Source: Priapulus caudatus
Lineage: Eukaryota; Priapulida; Priapulimorpha; Priapulimorphida; Priapulidae
NCBI RefSeq assembly: GCF_000485595.1
Contig: NW_014577467.1
Span: 226,450-248,462 of the forward strand
Length of the DNA: 22,013 nt
Direction: 5' to 3'
In this document: one piece after another, positions 1-8,987 of the stretch
Numbering within the stretch: the first letter of the stretch is position 1
Layout of the letters: every line of letters begins with the position of its first letter
Made by a program: the position numbers and the translations under genes
The notes under the pieces: generated by a model
Databases searched by the model: none
Told to the model about the DNA's origin: nothing
The model's input: only the letters and a program-made list of their open reading frames with translations

Positions 1-1894
1 ACAATACACACATACACTACATTACAACATAACACATACACACATACAGACATACGACACACACACAACACACACACACACAACAACTACACACATACAC
101 ACATACATACATTCATACATACATACATACATACATACATACATACCTACATACCTACATACAACATACATACATACTATACATACATACACTACATACA
201 TACATACCATACATACATATCATACATACAACTACATACATACATACATACATAGGCATACATACATACATACATTACATACATAAATACATACATACAT
301 TACAATACATAAACAATACATAATACATACATTTACATAATACATCATACATACATACATACATACATCATACATACATACACAACATACATACATACAT
401 TACATACATACATACTACAATACATACATACGACATACATACATACATTAATAATACATACATCATACATACATACATACAACATACATTAACAACACTA
501 CATACAGACATACATACATGAAACATACTATACATACTAATACAATACATAAGCATACTACATACATAGCATACATACATACATACAGATACATTTACAT
601 ACATACATCAACATACATACATACATACATTACATACATACATAATAACATACATACATACTAACTATACATATACATACATACCATACATACATACTAC
701 TACTAGTACATACATACATACATACATACATACATACATAGCATACACTACATACATAACATACATACATACATACTACTGACATACTATATACATACAT
801 ACATACATACATACAAATACATACATAATACATACATACATACATGACATACGATGACTATACTAATACATACACACATACATAACAATACACACATACA
901 CACATACACACATACACACACACACACACCACCACACACACACACACACAACACACATACACACATACACACAGACACACAGTAACACATACACACATCA
1001 ACACTACAATACACACATACACACATACACACATACACACATACACACATACACACATACACACATAACACATACACACAGTACACACATCCAACACACA
1101 CACACACACCACACACACACACATCATACACAACATACAACTACACACAGTTACACAATAACAATACATACATACATACTACATACTAACATAGCATACA
1201 TACACTACATACATACCATACATACACACATACACACATACACACATTACAACATACATCACTCACATACATCATAAACATACAATACATACAGGATACA
1301 TACATTACATACATACATACATACATAACCATAACATACAGTACATACAGTAATTACATACACATACATTACATACATACAATACATTACATACATACAT
1401 ACATACACATTAAGTACACTCATTACATACATACATACATGAACCAATACATAATACAGTACATACATACATTAACATACATACATACTATACACACATC
1501 AACACATACACACATACACACATACACACATACACACATACACACATAACACATACACACATCACACATACATACATTACATACATACATCATACATAAC
1601 ATACATACATCATACATACATACTTAGATATACATACATACATACAGTACATACAACATCATTAACAATACATACATACATACATACACAATACACACTT
1701 ACACACATACCACAATACACACATACACACATATACACACATACCACAATACACACATACACACATACACACAGTACATACATACATACACTCATCACAC
1801 ATACACACATACACACATACACACATACACACACAACACATACACACATTACACACATACACACATAATACACTACATACATAGCATACATACA

Positions 1895-1925
<31 letters not shown>

Positions 1926-2402
1926 CATACATACATACATTACATACACACATACATAACACTTACACACATACACACATTAACTACCAACATAGCACAC
2001 AACACACATACAACATACACACATACACACATACCAGCAACACACATACACACCATACACAATTACACGTACACAATACACACATAAACATACACACATA
2101 CACACATACATACACATTACATCACATACATATGACATTACATACATCAACATATACACATACATACATCTATACACACATATAACACATACACACATAC
2201 ACATCATACACACATAAACATACACACATACACACATACACACATACACAATCACACATACACACATACACACATACACACATACACACATACACACATA
2301 CACACATAGCATACATACATACATACATACATAATACATACATACATACAACATACACACACACACACACACAACACACACAACACAACACACACACACA
2401 CA

Positions 2403-2433
<31 letters not shown>

Positions 2434-2452
2434 CATACATTACATAGATATG
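1..2452. repeat. 2.45-kb (ACAT)n / (ACACATAC)n microsatellite array
   Basis: Nearly every base belongs to CATA tetramers, with blocks of the octamer ACACATAC (for example about 885-1070, 1495-1560, 1690-1860 and 2210-2310) and pure CA runs. Interruptions are single-base slips such as CATTACAT or CATAACAT. All open frames in it are Met-Tyr-Val-Cys strings that simply translate the complementary TATG/TGTA repeat, so none is treated as a gene. The array probably continues beyond the left edge. The 4-mer and 8-mer blocks alternate along the array. It lies in the direction in which the remaining exons of the ABCB-like gene should be found. Confidence 0.97.
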
Positions 2453-3709
2453 CATAGTCGAAGAATACTAGCGCCAAGTTAGAGGTGCAGTGGACATACG
2501 TATATATTCAAACAACACATGAAGATATTCATAAACCTTTAACAACGTACCGCTACTGACACGCTTCTTGTCTGTTATATGTTTGGTGTAATACTTACAA
2601 CTGGCGGACCTTCTGCCAGAGGGCGTCTCATGGGCTAGCTGTTGATTGAGCACTACCTGCGAATTGGGGCGATTTGAGGAAAATTTAACCTTGATCCGCT
2701 TGACAAGTTGCCGAAATGGCGTCCTCTATGTCGCTAAAAGAAAGCATGAAAGCGTTAACTCACAAGTACTTTGGCCTGCACTTGGAATGTGGCAGTACGG
2801 CGCTAGGGTATCTACAGGTAAATTACGTCACATATCTAATAAAACCGCCCTCCGGTTAGTCGCTTGCAGAATTTAATCTTTATTGTAGAAGTTAACGGTC
2901 GTTGCTGTCATTGCGTGGATCAATCATAGGTATACGCATACTGGTTTAGTCTGGTGATTGATCTAGTACTACATTTACTATTTCGATCAATAGTTTATGC
3001 TAGGTATTATTATTACTGCTTTCATTTTATTGTTTTATTCACATTATTATTAACACTACCATTTTTATTAATCATCATTTATGATATGACGTTATATTAT
3101 AATATTATATGTGCCAGACTATAGTTGTACTATAATGAAGTATATGTAATAATAACAATGCAGTAGTGATGACATTGATTATGTCCGTCATTTTTAAGAT
3201 CTCTACGTGGTATGGCTGCCGGCGACTGGCGAGACACAGCGCATGGGCGCGTTGGCATTCTTGGCGCGATCATGCGTCAGGAGTCTCGTAGACGTTTGAC
3301 ATGCATGAGAGTCGCCAGCTAACACTCGTCATGTTCCGAGTAAGTCACCACCTCGCTCCTCGTACACTGCGCAAGAGTTTCACTACGAAACCAGAAAAAC
3401 TAGAAACCCAGCTATGCACGCAGTCGCTCGCAAACTAACGCGATTCCACGATATGCTGAAATTAACACAACACGTGCGTTACAAAACTATGTTGTTTTGC
3501 CACTCATGAAACTGTTCGTAGTGTGCTAACGATATGCGTTATTTCAGATACGCGTCTTGCGCTCGAGTGCGAGAACCTGTGTGCGTGTGTGAGCCGCACA
3601 CGTACGCGACTTTACGATACATGACATTTATCACACAAATATGTGCTAGCATAAAATATGTATTTTCAAAAAAATTCAGAACTAAATTACTATTTCGCCA
3701 ACTCTCGGT
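2453..3709. other. Unassigned non-coding stretch, probably intron or intergenic
   Basis: No recognisable gene, RNA or complete transposon was seen. About 2950-3170 is AT-rich. About 3200-3560 is richer in CpG and in short inverted motifs (GGCGACTGGCGAGAC against GAGAGTCGCCAGC). Short frames on both strands at 2468-2653 and 2646-2876 resemble no family. If the ABCB-like gene continues leftward this is intronic, but no TM2 or nucleotide-binding-domain exon was found on the minus strand by eye. Confidence 0.4.
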
Positions 3710-3713
3710 TTTT

Positions 3714-4020
3714 AGCTCATCTGGACATTAGTCAGATTCAGCGTTGTGGAATCGGGCATGATCGTCCGTCGTCCGTCCGTTCCGTGCGTGTTCCTGTCAA
3801 CAGTTGGGGCACAAATCTTAACCGCTCGACGTACGGTCACGATATTCGGGACTGTCGGGGGTATATCCGAAAAACGAGTTGGGATGTTCGAAGCTAGGGT
3901 CAAAGCGTCAAGGTCAAGCAGGTGTAAAATAAAGGGGAACATTCACTCCTTAACTTAGGTATAGGAAAGGAAAATGCCAGAATTGCAGGCAACAAATCTA
4001 AACGGCTCGACCTAGGCTGT
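3714..4020. repeat. Candidate interspersed repeat with GTCCGTC motif
   Basis: The block begins TTAGCTCATCTGGAC and soon contains clustered CGTCCGTCGTCCGTCCGT (about 3764-3782). This layout resembles a repeat family common in marine invertebrate genomes, in which a TAGCTCAxCTG head precedes GTCCGTCCGTC tracts; that resemblance is from memory. A 24-base motif near 3809-3833 (CACAAATCTTAACCGCTCGA) recurs with mismatches near 3990-4014, which suggests internal duplication. Overlapping short frames on both strands have no protein similarity that I recognise. Boundaries are uncertain. Confidence 0.35.
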
Positions 4021-5270
4021 GTGTATAGAGTCGCGATGTATAGCATCATGTAGGAAAACCATCACTGTGCCGAAATGGATGAGTCACAGGTCTAAGGTCA
4101 ATAGGGCACAGGGGCAGATTTTAGACATGTTTTTGAGCGACATGGTACTGACGGACCAGCATGAAAAACTTGTTTTTGTTTCAGCGGTGACCTACCATTT
4201 TTATGAGGGGCGGACAGAGGTTTTTCGGGTACGAGGATTGGCCATTTACAATTACCTTGGGAACTGCGGAAATGGTCAGATAAATTTTCGTGATTCCGGG
4301 AATATGAAGTCCATCGGGACGTCGGGAGAAACACCGTCTAAAATTTGTCTGGGGATTGGCGGAAATGTGTCGTCAATGTCGCGGGATTATCAATTTCCCG
4401 TAATTATTTTTTAATATTTTTTTTTAAATTTTTTTATTATTAATTATGCCAGGATAAATAATTTACTACTGTAAATATAGTATTTATGTAGTGCTTTGAA
4501 AACCTAAATACTGAATATTCCTGACATTCTACATATATGTCCTGGGGAACTGGCTGAATGGGACTTTTATTTTCAATGCGGAACTGGGATATGGCCGGTG
4601 TTTTTGTTCGCTGGCAAATGGGCGGAATGTACCCCCGTTTCCCCCCTCTTTTATGGCTTTATTGAAACTGACATGAAATGCTGCTTTCTGACCACAGAAG
4701 CACGGCACTGGCCGAAGAGTAAGTGTCTGATAACTTTTTGAACCCTTCAGAGGACGATTTAACATGATTGTATAACTGTTACTGTGTAGAAAAATCTTTC
4801 ACTGCCCTGGATGTCTGCTAGTAGAAATCGTATACATTGCTGGATGTTATGAGGACTTACAATGTCACATATGAAATTTCAAATGCTAAATTGCTTGATG
4901 AAGTGTTTATGCTCCTTAAATCGTATAATTTTGTATGCGCATTCTGTTAACTGTCAAGTTTGTTAATAGCACTGCAGCGCCACCGCCAGTGCATGTTGGT
5001 GGTGATAGTTGCGTGTAGTTTTGCTGCGGATTAATTAGTTACAGGTAGCAGCTCTCTATTGCGGCTGTAGAGCGGTTGTTAAACATGCATTTGTTTCAAA
5101 ACTGCGTTTGGAGTACCTGTGGTTGTAGGAAACGCTCCAGTTTTACAGTTGAAATGTCCAACATAACTTTTACTTGAACAATGCTTACTTAGGGAGATAG
5201 AGATGAGTTATATATGAGCACTCTGTATTAGTGCTGACATTATGAATAGTTTGCGAATAGTCACTAGACT
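4021..5270. other. Unassigned non-coding stretch
   Basis: Short frames occur at 4019-4414 (+), 4098-4334 (-) and 4529-4765 (-), but they lack recognisable motifs and overlap each other on opposite strands. A T-rich tract lies at about 4400-4445. Motifs of the form GGGAACTG...GGAAATGG recur loosely between 4250 and 4630, which may be decayed repeat sequence. Nothing here can be called a gene. Confidence 0.4.
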
Positions 5271-5374
5271 CTTAGCACTTAGCAGCCTTAAGTTGCTGTT
5301 AGTTAAGTTACTTAATTACTTAGATATTAGCACTCTTAGCTCTTAGCACTTCTTAGCACTCACTAGCACCCAGC
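5271..5374. repeat. Degenerate short repeat of CTTAGCACT
   Basis: CTTAGCACT or close variants appear at 5271, 5334, 5342 and 5352, with further TTAGCAG/TTAGATATTAGCAC variants between them and a final CACTAGCACC. This is a small imperfect minisatellite of roughly 10 bp period with no associated open frame. Confidence 0.55.
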
Positions 5375-6130
5375 ATGAGCCCCAGACCCGCTCTGTGGCT
5401 CTTGTATTTTGCAGTAATATGTATGCTTCGACCGTGTGTTCGGCCGCCATGACAGATCGTACCGACCTATTACGTGTCCTACATGTACGACCTTGTCAAG
5501 GCGTGCAGTCTGCGGATAGGCGATCGACATCGCCATTTTCTGCAGTGGACGCAGCGCCTTGTGACTCGCTTCATTCATTGCCTTTTCGGAGGGCGATGGC
5601 TTGCTCAGTCTAGTCGTGCTTGGGCTTCTCACCATTTCTAGCCGAAGCGGGTCGTTGATTCATGACAACGGTATGAACAGATACTGCTAGATCAGACCAC
5701 GGCCAATGACAAGTGTAGCATCAGTAGACATAATTAGCGATGTTTAGCAGTAATGGTTAAAAGTGCTAGAGGTTAGTTGTAGTAAATGTGGGTAGCGTTA
5801 GTAGATGCGTAAGCGTGGGCTAGCCGTTTAGTATATGTTAAGGTGTTTAGCCTCTTGGCTCTAGAGGTATCGCGGGAGTGAGGTAGGATTCTCTATGGAT
5901 TGCAGCTATTAGCAGGCTGCAGAGATGCGATGGGCTGACAATTTAGATGGAAATGATAATATAACGCGCCGATGCACCGCAGCACGTTTAGTGTCAGCGC
6001 TAGACTTTGGCGTAAAACGTTAATTAAGAACTACGAGCTCGGAGAGCGCCAGGACCTCCGCCAAGGCCTCTCTCTCTCTCTCTCGTGTGTAGTTACGTGC
6101 AGATTTAGACGTTAGTGTAGTTTCGACATC
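5375..6130. other. Unassigned stretch with short uncharacterised frames
   Basis: Frames at 5363-5635 (-, 90 residues) and 5395-5613 (+, 72 residues) overlap on opposite strands and match no family I recognise. A (CT)n run lies at about 6069-6085. No splice-bounded exon continuing the ABCB reading frame was found. About 5700-5860 is a TTAG/GTTAG-rich, non-coding-looking segment. Confidence 0.35.
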
Positions 6131-6230
6131 TATCTGTTGTCATAATAGAGAGCGAGCTCATCTCGAATTGCTGCCACTCTTCCAGCCTTTCCAGCGGCAG
6201 GGCGAATATCTAGGTTAGAGGTTGACTTAC

Positions 6231-6498
6231 GATGAGACCAAGTGTCAGTGCCAAGTGTCAGTGCCAAGTGTTTTGTCGTGGTTGTTGTGGTTGCGGTTGT
6301 GGTTGTTGTGGTGTTTGTATCTACGGTTATGGCTGTGGTTGTGGTTTCTGTAGTGCTTGTAGTAGTGGTTGTGGTTTCTGTAGTGCTTGTAGTAGTGGTT
6401 GTGGTCGTGGTTATAATCATAGTTATGGCTACAGCAATTGTTACAGTCATGGTTATGATTTTATGGATATATGATAGAGGTAAGATTTGTTTTAAGGT
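6231..6498 (-). other. Thr-codon-rich minisatellite; candidate exon, unproven
   Basis: On the minus strand one frame is open across this block and reads mostly Thr (ITTTTTTTTSTTETTTTTT and similar), while the plus strand gives Gly/Cys/Val-rich frames. A direct tandem repeat of about 30 bp (TGGTTTCTGTAGTGCTTGTA plus GTAGTGGTTG) occurs at about 6341-6400, and CAAGTGTCAGTGC repeats at about 6238-6275. The left end carries a strong donor, C|GTAAGT (6230-6225). A possible acceptor ends at 6499, but its phase (0) does not match the phase-2 donor of the exon at 7016-6576. It could be a mucin-like exon of the same extracellular loop reached through another acceptor, or an intronic simple repeat. Confidence 0.25.
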
Positions 6499-6575
6499 CT
6501 GTGTTTTCAAATTAAATAATCACTGATGCAGACAAGGTATTTCTAGTTTGGGTTGCTAGTGAAAGCTGAACTCAC

Positions 6576-7016
6576 TTGAAATCTGGAGGTATGTTTAAGT
6601 TTATTCGATCTGCGCCTTTTCTTGTATCTCCAGGGACATTTGCGGTATATTCCGCATCGTTGTGCATCTCATCCGGGTCAGTGTTCTTCGCTTCCGGGTC
6701 ACTGTATATTTCTCCCGGGACGATACCAGTAGCTCCTACGATGAAGCCCTCCCCACTTGAAACCCACACTCGGCCGAGGCCACCAGTATTTGTTAAGCCT
6801 CCCTGATGCTCTCCCCTGCCTCGTACTGATGTAAACCCGACTGCCGTCGCGACGCTGATCCTGGAGGCGGGAAGCGAGGTCGTAGCGCGGGTTCGTCTGG
6901 TGACAGTGACGCTCGGACGCAGCGTCGGTAACGTTGGCAACGTGAATGTGATTGGCTCGCGCGTCGTCATCGTGTTGTTGGGACCGAATGTGACGTCAGT
7001 CCAGTTCAGACAAGGC
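6576..7016 (-). CDS. Candidate exon 3 of ABCB-like gene: Thr/Pro-rich insert in extracellular loop 1
   Basis: The exon is defined by a pyrimidine-rich acceptor (CTTCTCCTCCCACTAG before 7016) and a consensus donor, TTCAA|GTGAGT, after 6576. Entry is phase 2, matching the phase-2 donor of the exon at 7762-7590, and the joined codon is Arg. It is 441 nt, a multiple of three with phase 2 at both ends, so including or skipping it keeps the frame. It would supply residues about 84-229: sequons NWT and NNT right after entry, then a Thr/Pro/Arg-rich stretch (TMTTREPITFTLPTLPTL), a Gly-rich middle, and an acidic end (SDPEAKNTDPDEMHND). By position it falls between TM1 and TM2, so it would be extracellular and probably glycosylated. 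This loop in human ABCB1 is only some 35-40 residues, from memory. I recognise no homologue of the insert; the exon call rests on splice sites, phase and openness. The alternative is a chance open frame. Confidence 0.55.
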
Positions 7017-7589
7017 CTAGTGGGAGGAGAAGCATCAGAAATAATCGAACGGCGTTCAGTAAAGCGGTATATGCCGTATGTCGTTCGTTCGAGTAACAAT
7101 TAAGTGAACACGTAAGAAAAATGGCGATCATACAGAGCGTTGATTGTCTATTAGGCACTTAATCGCAAAGTGAATACAATCGATCAGAATAGCTATCGAA
7201 CAGAAAATATAAAGAGTAAATCAACCGATACATGCGAATGATATGAAGGAAAGAGCAGAAAGCTGTAATAAACTAGCTCACAGAAGCCAAATGTATCATC
7301 TACTGTCATTCATACGCGCGGATCAAGATGCTGACTGTAAGCCAAGTGGCCTATCCGCCTGGCGTGATTGGGAGACAGCTCTAGCCAATCATTGTTGCTA
7401 TATGAGGTTCTAAAAACAACTCGTTGAAACAATATGTCACGAAGTCGACATTTTGGCGTGAGCGCATAAAAACAGCGTCCTGTCTCAGTGAATTTCGATC
7501 GAAGACCTAGGAATATGATTTGCGGAATCGGGCAGGTGGCTAATTTGCTTATCCTTGATGGATCTATTGATCACGACTCATCTGCTAAC
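7017..7589 (-). other. Candidate intron 2 of ABCB-like gene
   Basis: Minus-strand interval between donor GAGAG|GTTAGC (7589-7584) and the CTAG acceptor (7018-7017), about 573 bp and AT-richer than the flanking exons. An in-frame TGA lies five codons past the donor (7573-7571), so the reading frame must leave exon 2 by splicing if the protein is to continue. No transposon was recognised in it. Confidence 0.55.
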
Positions 7590-7762
7590 CTCTCCAGTTC
7601 CTCTAGCTTCTCCCTGAGGTTTCTCTTCACGGCGTTGGCGATGAACGTGTTGGTCATGTCACCGAACCAGAGTATCATGTAAGGCAGCAGAATGCCGTGC
7701 GAGATGGCAGCAGCTGCTCCCATCATCATCAACATGTAATCCCATCTGTCGGCGAACCGGAA
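7590..7762 (-). CDS. ABCB/P-glycoprotein-like transporter, exon 2 (first transmembrane helix)
   Basis: Translation from 7762 starts FRFADRWDYMLMMMG, continues AAAAISHGILLPYMILWFGD and then MTNTFIANA, followed by a charged segment (KRNLREKLEELER). This is the start of transmembrane domain 1 in ABCB full transporters; human ABCB1 has FRYSNWLDKLYM...GLPLMMLVFGEMTDIFANA at the same place. The protein family exports hydrophobic compounds, bile salts or lipids at the plasma membrane using ATP. The acceptor is TTTGTTGTAG just before TTC at phase 0, and the previous exon ends at phase 0. In human ABCB1 an intron also falls exactly before this Phe (codon 39/40, from memory), which supports homology. 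The donor used, GAGAG|GTTAGC (phase 2), is the best before an in-frame TGA; without it the frame stops five codons later. No ATPase domain is in the window, so ABCB1, ABCB4 and ABCB11 types cannot be separated. Confidence 0.88.
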
Positions 7763-7979
7763 CTACAACAAACAGACATCAGGATTACACGCGTTGGCAT
7801 GTAAAGTGGTTACGTCACAGTAAATAGTAAAACTAAAAAAATGTTATGTCCACTTTTTCACGAGATGTAAGTGGTTCGGTTCACCTTTTATGGTTAAATT
7901 GCTGCATTATACTTCCTATTCCGTTCGATATGGAAAGCCATCCCCTTCAAAAATCATTTTCAAACATTTTAAATACACA

Positions 7980-8720
7980 ATTTCAAATCAATTAATAAAA
8001 ATAAAAATAACTTTATATTGTTCGAGAAATTTAAATTCAAAATTTTAAATAAATTCACAGAAAAACAAATCAATTTATTAACTTGCAAATTAATTCACAA
8101 CTTTCCAAAATAATTGCTTGATATACAAATTCCTTCACATCATTGTAAAAACTCATTTTCTAAACGTACAATTTATTTTCAAAACAACAAACGAATTTAC
8201 TAACTTGCAATTTAATTGAGAACATGTTACATAAACTCACAAATGTTCAAATCTTGCTTCATCACCCTAACAATTGAAATTAAAGTTTTAAATTAATTTA
8301 CAGAATAACGAATCAGTTCACTAAGTTTGAAATTAATTTATTACTTTTAACATTAATCACCAGAAATGCGAATCTAACTGTTGGTTTCAGAATCATTAGG
8401 TAACAATTAAACGACAAATGTATAGCTTAAATTACAAAGTAATCATACAGCTTTCAAAACATATATAAATGTTTACAATCAAAGAGCTCATCTAACAATC
8501 AATTTATGCAACTTCCAATCTATTCAAGACCTCTGAAATCACTTTGCTAACGTTTACAATTTGCCGCCCACTCTGTTGTTTCCGGTCCGTGTGCAAAACT
8601 ATTCAGGAAACTTCGAATCAATTCATAGGAGTTCCAATCTATTCACTACACTTTCCGAACCAGCCAACTACAAACCAAACTCCGAATCAATTCATTCTAA
8701 AAGTTCCCGGATGCTTCAGC
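7980..8720. repeat. Degenerate ~20-bp tandem repeat forming the left foldback arm
   Basis: The arm can be cut into about 30 successive units averaging 20-21 bp (range about 18-27) with a consensus near AAATYAATTYACTAACTTGC. Examples are AAATCAATTTATTAACTTGC, AAATTAATTCACAACTTTCC, AAACGAATTTACTAACTTGC and AATCAATTCATAGGAGTTCC. The complementary array occupies about 9490-10230 in the right arm. Internal tandem subrepeats within long inverted arms are a hallmark of Foldback-type elements. Confidence 0.7.
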
Positions 8721-8806
8721 TCGGATGGATACGCTATAGTATTGGCGGATCCGATTTTTACCACCCTGCGGGAAAGATGTGTTTGTTTACAGCTGTACAC
8801 TACAGT

Positions 8807-8866
8807 CAGAGCATATAAAACAACTGATTCATATCGTCTGATAAATCAGTTGATTTATATGCTCTG
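8807..8866. mobile_element. 60-bp hairpin micro-element nested in the foldback arm
   Basis: The sequence CAGAGCATATAAA...TTTATATGCTCTG is a hairpin with about 23-bp arms and a loop of about 14 bp. It is flanked by the 7-bp direct repeat CTACAGT (8800-8806 and 8867-8873). The matching place in the other foldback arm (9387-9398) has a single CTACAGT (as CTACAGTGTAGT on the complementary strand), which is the unoccupied site. It has no coding capacity. Confidence 0.85.
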
Positions 8867-8878
8867 CTACAGTGTAGT

Positions 8879-8987
8879 GACAGTGTTGCCCAAGGAGCGT
8901 TCAGCGTGACGTCACGTCCAGGTCACGTGTGTAAACATAGCTCTGCTGGTTGGCAAAAGCGTTCGCCGGCACAGGCACTTGGAACGT
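8879..8987. other. 109-bp segment present only in the left foldback arm
   Basis: The right arm joins GTAGT directly to CTCAATAAAA (junction 9386/9387), whereas the left arm has 109 extra bases between them. No clear duplication is seen, only a shared GT, so a deletion from the right arm at 2-bp microhomology is as likely as an insertion. The segment contains a full CRE palindrome, TGACGTCA (8907-8914), an E-box, CACGTG (8924-8929), and TGTAAACATAG (8930-8940). Confidence 0.6.

Noticed and set aside
22-2455. A dozen minus-strand frames of 60-140 residues rich in Met, Tyr, Val and Cys
   Set aside because: They are direct translations of TATG/TGTA repeats, occur in overlapping frames and have no composition typical of proteins.
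2468-5635. Short minus-strand frames tested as TM2 or ATPase exons of the ABCB-like gene
   Set aside because: None contains Walker A, the LSGGQ signature, or an IGWFD-like coupling-helix motif, and none has phase-matched splice sites.
6130-6230. Continuation of the Thr-rich frame through DELALYYDNR as a TM2 start of the transporter
   Set aside because: The frame stops at TAG right after Arg, no donor precedes it at a suitable place, and the sequence does not continue into a hydrophobic helix.
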